This document shows positions 44,912 to 57,572 of a stretch of 64,000 nucleotides of DNA, one piece after another. The notes below the pieces were generated by a model. The model made no database searches. It saw nothing but the letters and a program-made list of their open reading frames with translations, and was not told the origin of the DNA. Positions within the stretch are counted from its first letter, which is position 1; every line of letters starts with the position of its first letter. A program made the position numbers and the translations under genes. Source of the stretch: Thielaviopsis euricoi (Eukaryota; Ascomycota; Sordariomycetes; Microascales; Ceratocystidaceae); the NCBI GenBank assembly GCA_001599615.1, contig BCHJ01000013.1, forward strand, positions 124,001-188,000, read 5' to 3'.

Positions 44912-47660
44912 ATGGCTAGCACTGATCCATGTAAACAGTCGACTAATGCTGCAAAATTTCATCACCCGTATACACCATACGATGTTCAACTTGATTTTAT
45001 GAAGGCCGTTTATTCGGTCTTGGAAAAAGGAAATGGACAAATCGGTATCATCGAGAGCCCAACGGGCACGGGAAAATCCCTTTCCTTGATCTGCTCAGTG
45101 ATGACTTGGCTAAGAACGTACAAGTCTTCCCAGTTTGATAAAGTTGTCGATGAAATGAAGGAAAAGTATGTCGACGAGCCTGAATGGATCGTCGACCAAC
45201 TTCTTTCGCAAAAGCGAAGTGAACTTTCTAAAAAATGGGAAGAGCGAGAAGAAAAGCTCGCCAAGATACGAGAGCGAGAAAAAGAAATGGAGAAGAGAGC
45301 TAACAAGAGGCGTCGTATGGATGAAATGCGGTCTCTGCGAACTGAAAACGAAGGCGAAGACCGTTTTTTGTTGGTCGATGTTGAAGATGGCGGTCGCAAT
45401 GAAGATGACCCATTATCAGGGTTGAGCAAGGAAACCCGCAATTTACTTTCCAGCCTCGGATTAGGAGGCCCTCGGCAAAAGGAGAGTGAGGATGAGACAG
45501 TTGAGGAACCCTTAAAGGTAACATAGGTTCACATAGACATTCAGTAACCAGACTAACACAGTTAGATTTTTTACGCCTCTAGAACTCACTCGCAGCTTAG
45601 CCAATTCATTGCCGAGCTTCGAAGGCCAGAATTTCCATCCAGTCTCCCGCTCTCTGTCCAGTCTCTTGCCCAAGACGCACCTTTGAAAGAGGGTGTGAAG
45701 GCTGTGCCTCTATCATCGCGCAAGAACCTCTGTATCAACCCCGCAGTTTCTCGTTTATCGTCGGTTCAAGCCATCAACGACCGCTGTACCGAACTTCAGC
45801 AGTCAAAATCTAGCAGTAAATGCCAGTACATGCCCAGCGAAGAGACCCTTTCACAGACGCACCAGTTTCGAGACACTACTCTAGCAACTCTACCAGATAT
45901 CGAAGATCTTCACAAACTCGGCAAGTCTCTATACGTGTGCCCGTACTATGCTTCACGTACCGCAGTAGCAGGCGCCGAAATAATCACACTGCCCTACCCG
46001 CTGCTTCTACAGAAAAACGCGCGTGATGCCCTCGGTATCAAGCTCGAAGGGAATGTTGTGATTATTGACGAGGCCCACAATATTATGGATGCTATCGCCA
46101 ACGTCAATGCAGCCTCCATCAAATTGAGCGAGCTGAAAAAGGCCCGCCAGATGCTGGGGGTGTACATTAAAAAGTTTGGCAAGAGGCTCAATCCTGAGAA
46201 TCGTGTGCAAGTTGGTCGGGTGGCGCGCGTCATGGAATGTTTAACGGCCTGGTTGGCTGAGGCACGTGATGGTAAGGTGTGTAGCACAAACACCGATTCT
46301 GTACACAAGAAAACTGGTATTAACAAGCATCTTACAGCCTGAACACGGTGTGGTGACCGCCACTAACCTCCTGAGCAAAAAGGGTGCCGACCAAGTCAAT
46401 TTGTACAAGTTGGTGCAGTATGTTCAGGATTCGAAGCTGGCATACAAGATTGAAGGTTATTTGTCTCATGTGGAGGCAGAGCAAGCAAAGTTGGAAAAAG
46501 GACCAGCTACGGCTCATGCGGACACGGGTACAACTTCAAGCACACCCGTTCTCCAAACCCTTGTCTCATTCCTCTTGGCCCTGACGAACCTGAGCTTCGA
46601 AGGGCGCATCTTCTTCCAGAAGCTCGATCCCCGCGCCCAGGATGGAGATATCCAGCTATCATACCTTCTCCTCTCGCCAACTCAGGCCTTTTCTGGAATT
46701 GCATCGAGCGCCCGTGCAGTTATTCTTGCTGGAGGAACCATGTCCCCGTTTCAGGACTACACATCACATCTGTTCCCGCAGCTGGCCCCAAGCAAAATCA
46801 CAACATTGAGCTGCGGCCACGTGATTCCGCCGTCGAACCTGTGTGTCTGGGCTCTTGGCAAGGGAAGTACCTGTCCATTTGAATTCAGCTTTCAAAAACG
46901 CAGCGACACAAATATGATCACGCAACTGGGCATATCATTACTGAATATGTGCAAGATTGTTCCTGATGGTATAGTCGTTTTCTTCCCCAGCTATGGTTAT
47001 CTCGATGAAGTTGTAAAGGTGTGGCAAGGAAACGGCAAGGACCCCAACAGTGTATGGGAGCGTTTACAAACACGCAAGTCCGTTTTTCGCGAGTCCAAGA
47101 CAGCATCTAGCGACGAGATCCTCCAAGCTTATACCGAGGCCATCATGACCCCCAACAAGACTAGCCCTAGAAATGGCGCTATGCTCCTTGGCGTCGTTGG
47201 TGGAAAGATGAGTGAGGGGATCAACTTTTCTGACCAACTCGGCCGCTGCGTTGTTGTTGTTGGACTCCCATTTCCCAACATCAACTCTCCCGACTGGAAG
47301 GCTCGGATGGAGTACATCGAGACAGCAGCTATAGAACGACTGACGAAGCCTGTCGATGGCAGCGAAGAGATGGCGCCAATACCACGAGGACAGGCGGTAT
47401 TCTTGGCGAAGAAGGAAGCCCGTGATTTCTACGAGAACGCATGTATGCGTGCCGTCAACCAGAGCATTGGGCGAGCTATACGCCACAGAAATGACTACGC
47501 GGCTATTGTACTGGTAGACAGGCGTTATGGCACAGCGCGCATTCAGGAAAAGCTGCCAGGCTGGATCCGCGGTGGAATGGCAGAGCGCAGCCATGAGAAG
47601 GGGATGCCTGAGCTAATGGGGGCATTGGGAGGGTTTTTCCGGGGGAAAAGGACTCTTTAG
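44912..47660 (+). CDS. CHL1: ATP-dependent DNA helicase Chl1 (DDX11-like, XPD family)
   Basis: Three exons: 44912-45517, 45566-46276, 46338-47660; 879 aa. N-terminal YTPYDVQLDFM Q-motif-like segment and Walker A SPTGTGKS with Lys55. A charged insert (coiled coil, EKEMEKRANKRRRM) is typical of Chl1. Motif Ia is FYASRTHSQLSQF. Four cysteines C258, C276, C288 and C327 can hold the Fe-S cluster of this superfamily. DEAH is at 370-373. Late motifs include VGGKMSEGINFSDQLGR and SIGRAIRHRNDYAAI. Chl1 supports sister-chromatid cohesion and unwinds G4 and forked DNA. The acceptor of intron 1 (GTTAG rather than CACAG) and the donor of intron 2 (AAG before GTGTGT) are fixed by frame. Confidence 0.95.
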
Positions 47661-49331
47661 GCGTTCTAGTTAAATGAATTTACAACTGTGCATATCTTTG
47701 AATGCGGCGATCTAAGTATATTGGACAGGAGAAGATTACGTCTAGAGTTCAGTTTTTGCTCATGTAGGATACTTTGGTTAAGTGATTATCTTACTGTAGC
47801 GTGGGCCGAGGGCTGCCCATTCATGAATCCGCCCGTGACCAGCAAGCACTATTAGGGTCGTGCTTCAAGAGGGGCATACCCTCAAGGCCCCGCCCTACAT
47901 GGCTTAGCTTTAGAGTTTTAGGCTCACGCTCTACCGTATATAAAGCATGGGGAAGTCAGAAGTGAGCGTCATAGCTTTTAAACATTACTCCGTACTTGGC
48001 AGACAGAGGAGACTAAAGAAACGTAATCGAGTAAGAAAATAGGGTCAAAAAACGAGGCCCGAGGGACTCTAGGCAGACAATTAATTAGCGCCAATTATCG
48101 AGCGATTGAACCAACCCAGATGTAGCCAGAACAATGCGAAATTGCCGCCAGAAGGAATCAGCAGCACAATTGTGCAAAAAAAAAAAAATAAAGCTTCATC
48201 GACTGAATTTTTTTTTTTTTTTTCACGCAATATATTGGAAAATAAAAATGATCACAAGGTTTGATTGCTCCGTCCGCCGCAACCACCACCGAAAGGGACG
48301 ACATGGTGGTGTGTGATCATTCCGGGGTGCATAACAGTACCTGTGCAGTACTGTACATGGGTAAGTAAGGTACTGCTGCTTCAGGCTGTGCTACAAATCG
48401 TGTTAAGCAGTGACCATTATTTGCAGACGCAAGAGTGTCAGGGGAGCAACCGCTCCGCTCCTCTCTTGCTTTTTGACATCTATGACCACACTGGATTAAC
48501 TCGTAAGTATGCTGCACGCTCTGTAAGCCCCTCCTCTCAGCGGTGGCTAAAAAAGGAAATACAGGCGTGTAGCTGTCTAGCAGCAGCAGCCAATCCAAGG
48601 CGAACTTAGAGCTTGTTCACAGAAGAAGAGACCGGTAGAAAGTCAAGTACTGCTATGAGGCAAAAGCCCGGGCTATGACACGGTATGGTACAAAGTAAAA
48701 ACGAGGCAGTTGCGTGCAACATCGGCGAGACCCTGTGCCATTGAAAGCCATAAAACAACAGCCCGGTTTGTTTGAGATTGAAGGCAACTGCCGCTTACGA
48801 TGCAGGTCGCGCTTGCTCCTTCTGGCCAGCGGTGTTGTCAGGCTTCCATCTACTTCCACCAGCTGGAAACTCTTCACTCTCTTGGTTCATTGATAAATCT
48901 TGTGATCCTTTTCTTCTTGCGCCTCACTTTTCTCTATCCTTCATTTAATCTTGGCCTTTGACTGCAACACCATTGGCTGCCTTCTTTCTACCCTACGATT
49001 CTCTTTAGTGGCACATACTCTAATCTCACCTGATTTGCTTCATAGTTTATATTTATCAATTTGGATTAATTTTTCTCAAATATTTGTTTCGTTTTTTTGC
49101 CTTATTTCAATTCACGTCTACAGCCGGTCTGTAGGTGGACCCAAGATTCCACGGCTTATCACCCGATTCACTATTTAAGTTATTAAAGTCCACCTCAGTC
49201 GGGCATTCTTATTTAGGGCGAGAATCCATTTGGATTGAGCAGCCGGTACGTACTTTGCTTTTCATATGTCTCCGAGCGCCCTGTTCCTGAATATACTAAC
49301 GTGAATTTCGCTTATATAGACTTTTCTCTTG

Positions 49332-49367
49332 CTCTTCTTGCTCTTCTTGCTCTTCTTGCTCTTCTTC
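49332..49367 (+). repeat. Four tandem CTCTTCTTG units
   Basis: Three perfect 9-bp units and a fourth ending in C, ~220 bp before the STAND start codon and ~110 bp before its TATA box. The strand is pure pyrimidine plus G. Confidence 0.9.
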
Positions 49368-49476
49368 CTCTTCTTCCGTTAACGACGTTCCCAAAACAGC
49401 CCTCCTGTCATTCGCCAAGTAGTTTTCTTGGCGGTTATACAATCGCAGGGGTCACATTGGAGACGATGCAATTTTC

Positions 49477-49484
49477 TATATAAG
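49477..49484 (+). promoter_or_regulatory. TATA box of the STAND gene
   Basis: TATATAAG 108 bp before the ATG at 49585, followed by a GC-rich patch and a T-rich leader. Spacing fits a TATA-driven promoter with a ~70-nt leader. Confidence 0.6.
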
Positions 49485-49584
49485 CCGGCCCATCCACTCG
49501 CTGCTGTCTCCCACTGAATACTCTAACATATCATCTTTTTTATTGTAATTTTTTGTCCTGTCAAAAAGTTAGTCCAACTCAATC

Positions 49585-52500
49585 ATGACATACGACATGA
49601 TTTTCTCAGAAAAAGAACATCGCTTCGAAGCGGAAACTCTTTTCCGGAAACTCATTAAAGATGCACACAAACGCTACGTTGATGCCGTAGGAAAGAACCG
49701 TGCTGTCAACTTCCTCGACGATTCATTACAGACACTCGATGATTTAGTAGCTGCAATCAACCGGCAAAATGAGCAGTTCCAGACGTTCCGCGACCAGCAG
49801 CGAGGGATTATTGATATTATTGGCAATATCCTGCGACCCGTTGAAGAGATAGGACAGGCCTTTAGTGGAGTCGCGGAGCAAGCGTTTGCTCCATCTCAGG
49901 CAATCTTTGCAGCGGTTCGGCTGCTTATGGGCTCGGCTGAAGGTGTATCAGAGGCGTACGATTCAATAGTCGATTTATTCAGACGGCTACAAGACTTTAC
50001 GACCCGCTTACACTTTTACACGCGAGAATCAATGTCAGCGCAACTCCGCATCAAGTGCGTTGAGATCATGGCAGCCCTGTTTGAAGTGATGCTCGTCGCT
50101 ATCATCGAGATTCATAGGGGGCGCACCCGGTCGTATTTCCGCCGCTTGATAGGGCAGGGCAGTCCTACACAGAGCGTCATTGAGAAGCTCAACACACTGG
50201 TAGAAAGTGAGACGGGAGTTGTCATGGCCGAGACGCTCGCTGAGATCAAGCGAGCTATCACGATGCAGCACCATATGGAGGAGGAGTGGGACAGATTTCG
50301 CAATGAGGCACGCGAGCAGTCGATCTTGATGAACCGACTGCGCATCAAGGAAATACTTGGACCCTCTGTCTACTCAGAAGACCGCTACCGCTATCTCAGC
50401 AGATGTCGAACCGAGGGAACTGGCGAGTGGCTGGTTAAAGATCCCTCTTTCCAAGCTTGGTTTAACGGGGAGACGCAGTTCATGTGGCTTGCAGGCAATC
50501 CTGGTAAGTTTGTTGTACTCGTCTTCTATATACTTTATGATCTTGACTTTTGTACTGACCAGACTCAGGAACCGGCAAATCCTTCTTGGCTTCCCGAGTT
50601 ATCTCGTGGATTGGGGGAAAGCTTGGAAAAGCCGAAAAAGCTTCCCCTGATTCGTTTGCCTATTTTTTCTTCAGAGATAACCGACCAGAAACTCGCTCAG
50701 TTCACCAAGCCATTCGCGACTTGGCCTACCAACTTGCGGAAGATGACGATTACTACTCCAAGACTCTGCTCCAGAATGTCCAAAGTAGCGATGACATCAA
50801 AACCATTACGAGCGCTTTCTCACAGTTACTCGAAACGCCGGCCAAACTCGATACTCGTAATCGCAAGGTTTACCTCATAATAGATGGCATGGACGAAGCA
50901 GAATCGTCGGAGTTGAAGCAGTTGTTCGAAATCTTCCGCGATATCGGTCATCTCAATTCAGGCGGGCAAATTCGTCCCACAACGCTCCAAGTTTTCATGG
51001 TGGGACGACCGACTCTGCAAGACACGGTCGTATCACTTCAAGAGGTGGACGAGATCAACCTTGGCCAGATTGTCATTACGACAGACCGCGCATCTAGCGA
51101 TGTCAAGGCTTTTATCACAGAAGAGGTGCGACGATCGCGCATCTTGAAACGCACCGACGAAGCTACCAAGAAGCGCATAATTGACCTGCTCAGCGAAAAG
51201 GTCGGCGGTCTGTTTATTTTGGCGCAGTTTATGTTGTCGGATATGAATACAAATACGCACATGTCGTCAATTCTTGAGAGCGTCCGAAAGTATCCCAAAA
51301 AGGCCGACGACATGTTGAGACAAACCATTTCGAGACTCCATGGTTCCCTCAGCTCCGACCAAATCAACGATCTCAACGAAATCCTGATCTGGGTCACGTG
51401 CGCACAGGAGACACTGAAACTCAGCGAAATTACGGCTATCCTTGAGTTGCGATTTGGAAATCCGCCACTTAATTTGGAGGAGACCTTGCGTGGCCCGTAC
51501 TCGTGCTTTTTTACGCTTATTCGCGAAGACGGCCTTACTACGGCTGACCTCGTGAGGGGAATTGAGAGTATGCAACGATCACCGAATATTGGCGTTGTCG
51601 ATGGTGCCAAGCCCTCATATAGCCCCGATTATATTGCCCAGCGCAAGTTCTGCTTTGATTCCAATATCTTCAAGACAGATGTAACATTTTTCCATGCTTC
51701 AATCACCGAGTTTTTCCGAAAGCACGCTGAATGCATCTCTCCAGTGCCCGGAGACAAGCCGTGTATCGGTTTCAAGACCGAATATGCCAACCTACATGTT
51801 CTCAAAACATGTCTCAAGGTCATTGCCTCTACAAGTCAGCCCAAGCGGCATAACTTGGTGCGCTACGCATCATGGTACTGGCAGGAGCATCTTGTGGCAG
51901 TGGACCGAAGCAAAGTTGGAGCTCCTGACAAGCGCCTGATTGGACAAATGCTAGTCAGACTCTTGACTGAGCGTCAATTCATGGAAGGCTGGACCCAAGA
52001 AGAGGAAAGTCTTAAGCTGTTCACTGACCGCAACATGGCTAGTCTCTCTAAGTGGCTCTCCGATCCCGACGTACTGAGCGGGCTTAGTGACGAGAAAGCA
52101 ACATGGGTCAAGGATGCGTTGAGTCGGCCCGGCGGTCTTGTCGAAAAGATTGGTCAGCTATACGCAACAGCCTGGCTGGACCCGGCGTTTAATACGTACG
52201 TACCGACGGTCTTATGCCTCAAGATTGTGCACAGTGTGGCGTACATTCAATCAGGAAAGTCGTGGAGTGATTCGGATGTCAACTGGTCACGGATTCCTGC
52301 ACTTACTCGCATTGAGACTGCGCTGGAGTGGGCGAAACACATCCCCAAGTCTGGGCATTGGCACCGTCGCGTCGGCAGCACGTATCTCGTGTTTAGGATG
52401 TCGAAAGAGGCCATGGAGCACTACCAGATAGCGTTGAAGGATGACGGCAACATGGTGGAGACATATGGAAGAATAGCATACTGTCACTTTGTTAACAAGG

Positions 52501-54128
52501 ACTACAAGGAAGCGCTCAAGTTCAGCATCATGTGCGAGACGCTAGAAAAAAAGTCACAGCCACGTATACTGTCTGGCCATCGATCCAAGGAAGAAAGCTA
52601 TAGCGCGTGGCGTTTCTATTCAGTCAAGTTGCAGATTGCGGAATGTTACCGTCACCTCAGGAGGATCGATGAAGCACTCGAATACTACCAAGACGCCATT
52701 ATCTATTCCTACGAACCGGATACGTTCGAGCCAGAAGCAGCGTATCTGGCAGCTCTTGGCAAGAACAACAAGCACAAGAGTATCATGGCGCTGATGAAGA
52801 GGATGAACTCAATGCCGAGCCACCGGCAAGCGATGCCGTACACGCGTCTGCACGACTTTCTTGTTTATCAGGCAGCACTTGGGACTTTATCAGAGTGGAC
52901 GATTCCTCGCGCGGCATGTGTACGGGGCGACGTCAAGTTCATGGCTGACGCGTTCCGGAAGGCCATCAAGCAAGCCATGCGACAGCAGGATACCGCCAAG
53001 GAACTTTACTTGAGACTGGCGCTCGGAATGCTGCGCTACTACTCGCATGAGTATGAGGCAGTGGTCGCGGTGCACAAGGACTTTTGGCGTCCTGGTGGCT
53101 ATTTGCGTGGGAGTCTTTTGGTTCGGCGCATGCATCTTATGTCTTTGAGAAGTCTGGCGCAGGTTTACAAGCAGCTGGTTGTCTCTTTTGGAGTGCACTC
53201 GACGCAGGCGGCTGAATGGATCCAGAAACTTGATGATCTCCAAGATGATCTACAAAAGCACCAGCGAAAGGAAATGCCGCAGCGCCTTGTCGGTATGGAT
53301 GTCAACGATGCCAAGCTATTCCGCGGACTCATTTACCGGCTTTCTGGCGACCAGGACAAAGCATACGAGTTGATTTCTGGCATCATTACCGAGAACTTGG
53401 TAATTCTGGACGACAAGGAACCAGAAAACGACCCGTACGCGCTAGACAATATCGCGCGAGCTTTGGTAGCGATTGGCGATAACGAAAACGCACGGGCATT
53501 ATACCAAAGCCTTCGCAAGCCTATTGCAGAGAGTTTGAGCATGGCAATGACCACGGATAGCATGACGACCAATGCCGATTCGGTGATGCAGCCGCTCCTC
53601 CCGTATATGCAACTAAGCCCGCGAGTGTGTGCGCAGTGTCTGCACACCCTGGGACGAGAGGTGAACTTTGTTGTTTGCACTCACTGTCTGGCAGTCTTTT
53701 GCGTCGACTGTCTTGAGCGGGTCATCAAGGTGGGCGATCGGGCTGCGGCCTTGGCAAGAGTCACGGGCCGTAGTATCGAGCGGCTGCAGATGGAGCTGCA
53801 GGGGAAGCTGGACCATATGCATAAGCCAGGGCAGATGAGCCGATTGGCGGCACGGGTAGTGGTATGCAGCAAGACGCACGAGTGGTTCCTGGTGCCGGGG
53901 ATGACGGTGCGGCTGCGCAGAGGAGAAATACAACTGGCAGACGGACGAATCGAGCCTCTAGAGGCGTGGAAGCAAAAGCTCCGAGACAAGTATGTTGTAG
54001 GGGGAATTGGGGACGTTGGTGATACGGAAGAAGAGGAGGAAGAGGAGGGAGATGAAGAGACTGACCTGGATAGTGACGACATGGAGGTGGGCTTTGATAG
54101 CACGGTGGTGAGGGCGAAATCACGGTAG
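49585..54128 (+). CDS. STAND/NLR-like protein: helical N-domain, NACHT, TPR, Cys-rich C-terminus
   Basis: Two exons, 49585-50503 and 50569-54128; 1492 aa. Residues 1-~230 are helical and resemble the fungal STAND 'Goodbye' N-terminal domain (IIDIIGNILRPVEEIGQAF, IFAAVRLLMGSAEG). NACHT NTPase follows: Walker A GNPGTGKS (K310, S311) is assembled across the intron, and Walker B is YLIIDGMDEAES (D412). Later come winged-helix-like sequence and TPR-like helices (MSKEAMEHYQIAL, RIDEALEYYQDAI). The C-terminus has a Cys/His module: C1327, C1330, C1343, C1346, C1351, C1354, then C1406 and H1410. An acidic tail ends the protein. Fungal NLRs sense non-self or internal danger and can trigger heterokaryon-type death; partner and output here are unknown. 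No separate effector gene is adjacent. Confidence 0.88.
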
Positions 54129-54994
54129 AATTTAACTACTGCTACATGGATTAGTTATGCAAAATGGGAGGTAGAATTAGCCGCATTTTATACATGTATG
54201 GCATCACTTGCGCCCAAAAGGACCGTCAGGGTAGAAATATGCAGGAGTAAGTTGCATGTATAAAGCTTGTGTCACACGACGAGGATGGTGGAAAAGAAGC
54301 TTTTAAGGCTGTACTACGTCAGGCGTGCAGGGCCATCAGGGCGGGCTATAGTAGTATAACATACATATACTATTTGGCATGAAATCCATGCCACATGTCT
54401 TGTTCTTTAGTGGTATTTGAGCGCCTGGGTGGTAGTAGTAATATATATGTAGTATGTGTGGTGTAAGATGCAGGGTGCTGATGTTGTCAATGCTCGTGTG
54501 TGCTGCTTTGCGTATATCCGAATCGGTACATGCGTCAAGTAAAGAAGGGAGGGAGGGCCAGAAGATGTGCACAAGGTAGTGTAAGAGCCCTGAAGAAAAG
54601 TACTTTACTTGTAAAGTTGTATATAAATATGTATGTGTACTGTACGGCGCGCATCCGAAGCGATTCGTTAGACGAGCGAGTAAGTCGATGTCAACCGAGC
54701 GAGAATGGGAAAAAGAAAATAAAATAAAAGAAACGAAACGAAGCGGGTGAATGCAAGTGCATTGCATATATTTGATTCGGTAAAGGGACGTATTAGTTAG
54801 GCTGTTTTTGTATATTTAGTTTTTGGGGGTGTTATGGTTGTTACGTGTTTAGAATGAATATATCAGAGTGGTACTGTACTAGTAGTAGTATGTTGGTGAC
54901 ATTGTGGTGGTGTAATACAACTGTGGCCGTAGAGTAACGGAGCTGAGCTGTAGATGTATGAAGGCTATCAATAGCTATGTGTGCTGTCACGAAA

Positions 54995-55015
54995 AGAGAG
55001 AGAGAGAGAGAGAGA
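54995..55015. repeat. GA microsatellite
   Basis: About ten GA units in a row, in the spacer downstream of the STAND gene. Confidence 0.9.
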
Positions 55016-57254
55016 AATCATCTACGGCAGCGCATTGCTGCGTTGGCAAGTTCACGTTAACAATATCATCGGCGCAGGATGATTCCGGCTGGCCTGGTAA
55101 GCCAATAAACAAACATCCACCCCCATTGCATCTCATCTTATAGCATCCCCTGGATCACCGCATTATAACGCATGTTCATACGTGCATAGTAGTAGTACTC
55201 GTGATATCACACATCGTGAGCCTTGCCTTCTTACGGGTGGAGGAGCGAGCCGGGACGAATTCAAACATGTCTTGTCTTTGCCCTTTTTTTTTTTTTCTTG
55301 TCGCTCTTTTGGTCAGGGCAAATTTTCAATATGATGGTTTGCTGGGCTTGGCCAAGTGGCAATAGCGTCGTCATGTCATATTTGCGGGCTGACGGGCGGG
55401 CTTTTTGTGTGTTGGCGTAGGCGTGATTGGCGGTTTGTCTCTGAAGTATTCTCTCCCCCTCTTTGCATATTTGGCAATTCTTTCCGTACTTTTTTTTCTC
55501 TCATAACGATATTTTTTTTATTCATTACTATGGTTCGTCGAACATCCAACTTTGTTTGCTCAAAGTGCTACTGTACTGTGTACGGAGTACAAACCCTTTT
55601 TTTTTCTTCTTTTCCTTCCTACTCCGTACTCCGTAAAGCCTGTAACCTTGCGGCGGCTTCCCACAAAAGAAAAAAAAGAGAAGAAAAAAAAAAAAGTAGG
55701 CCAAAGCATTTAAACGCCTGGTGTCGTCATTGCCCGGCTGGACCCTGGCTCCTTCCTGTTTGCTCTTTCTGATTTTTTTTTTTTTCTCCATGTTGCCCTT
55801 TTCGAGTAAAAAATGAAATCAAATGAAAACCCCGCAACGGCCGATGACAAACAGAATCTTTCTTTTTGCCCTTGGATAAAACATAAAATAAGAGATACAT
55901 ATTTTAAATGCGTAAATAGCCCAGTCATATACGCCACTGCCTAATATTTCCCGCATACACGATATAACAGTCCAGGTGTGTGTAATAACAATTGACTGTG
56001 TCTGGTGTTGTTGATGTTGTTGCTCTAACCTGGTAGCAGCGCCTTTTTTGTCATCTCTGACAAGCCCTTCCAGCCTCGCTCTTTCCCCCTCACTTGGCCG
56101 TGATCTGGACCTTTCAATCTATTCCTTCCGCTTCCTTGACAGGCCTTTTTTTTTCTCACTCTCTCTTTTAATGGGTCATTCAATGGAACCTTTAAATGAA
56201 TCCATTAAATGATTTTTTGAAAAAAATAAAAAATAAAAAAAAAATAGGAAAAGAAAAGAAGCAAAATCAGCCTGGCGTTCATAATGCTTGGGTTGAGCAA
56301 GCATGCAGTACAAACTCACTCCCCAAAATACCACCAAATTCTATTGATACAATAAAAATAAGCCTGGCTCTCAATAATGCGAATAAGAAATCTTGAGAAG
56401 AAAAAAAATAACCTATGCGATTCTAGCCATCTAAAATCAGAGCAGTAAAGCTCTAGTTTAGCCGCTGTGCTAGGCTTGACACGGCGCTACAAGCTTCTTC
56501 CCTGTCCTATTTTTGTTCACCAAGTGAGAGCATCCTTGCGAGTCTTCTGCGGTTTAATTATCTATTTTTTTATTATTATTCTCTCTTTCCGCTCGTCAGA
56601 TGCTAAATGAAAACATGACTTGAATTGGGGTGTTGAGATAAAAAGAGAAAAAAAAAATACAGACACAAAGACCTGGACCTGGATCTCAGCCGTTATCAGC
56701 AATCCCAACCCTAACAAAGATAAGTTCCCGCTCAGTCATTTGCTTTTCCCTGCCTCTAGTCTGCTCCCCGTGCCTCATTACGTCATTGACATCATTGCCA
56801 AATAGAAAGAGAGGGGAAAAAATATAAAATAAAAATAAACCCATGTGATGATTTCCTTTCTAGTCGCACTATCGTGTGTACAACAAGTCGCTTCCCTGGC
56901 AAACAGTCGGTGAGCCATTTGTAATGGGGGGCCAGGATTCCTTTCCTTTCCTTTCTTTTCCTTGTTGTTATTTTTTTTTTTCAGCTGGATCTCTGCCCAT
57001 CCATTTCTTACCAGTGTTTGGTTTTTTCTTTCTTTTTTTTCTTCAGAACCAACAAGTAAAACGGAAAAATACGATAACGTGAACCAGAAACGCCTGCGGG
57101 GTAAAAAAGCGAGAAAAAAAAATTACATGGCGCAAGCCGAAAAGAAGGGTTGAGAGTTGTGGCTTTCTTTCTTTCTTTTCCAGAGCTTACCTCACGCAAT
57201 TTTGAAAGCTCGTCTTATCTCTCTTGTCTTGGTTATCGTGATGATGTTGCGCTG

Positions 57255-57258
<4 letters not shown>

Positions 57259-57310
<52 letters not shown>
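57259..57310. repeat. T37-A15 tract
   Basis: An uninterrupted T run of ~37 followed directly by ~15 A, forming a simple palindrome. The exact length may be affected by assembly. Confidence 0.9.
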
Positions 57311-57312
<2 letters not shown>

Positions 57313-57538
57313 AACGCAACCAACAAAAAAAAAAATCAAACCCTCCATTAAACCACTCAATATCCCCTCAATGCCAGGAACATGCGATGGCTCTGCAAGG
57401 TACGCCTATTACGACAGCCCCTCTTTTTCGTTTGTGATTGATTTTCTTACCATCTTTCTCGTCATTTTTCTTACTTCCCCTCTCTTGTGTCTGGTTTGCC
57501 TCTTCTCATGTCCATGATTTCTCTCTCTCTCTCTTTCT

Positions 57539-57572
<34 letters not shown>

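Larger units (their letters stand above)
47661..49584. other. Intergenic DNA, promoter of the STAND gene
   Basis: 1.9 kb with no supported gene. A TATATAAAG sequence at 47937-47945 looks like a core promoter but is followed by no convincing frame; a noncoding transcript is possible. T-runs lie at 48209-48224. The final 260 bp hold the 9-bp repeats and TATA box of the STAND gene. Confidence 0.5.
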
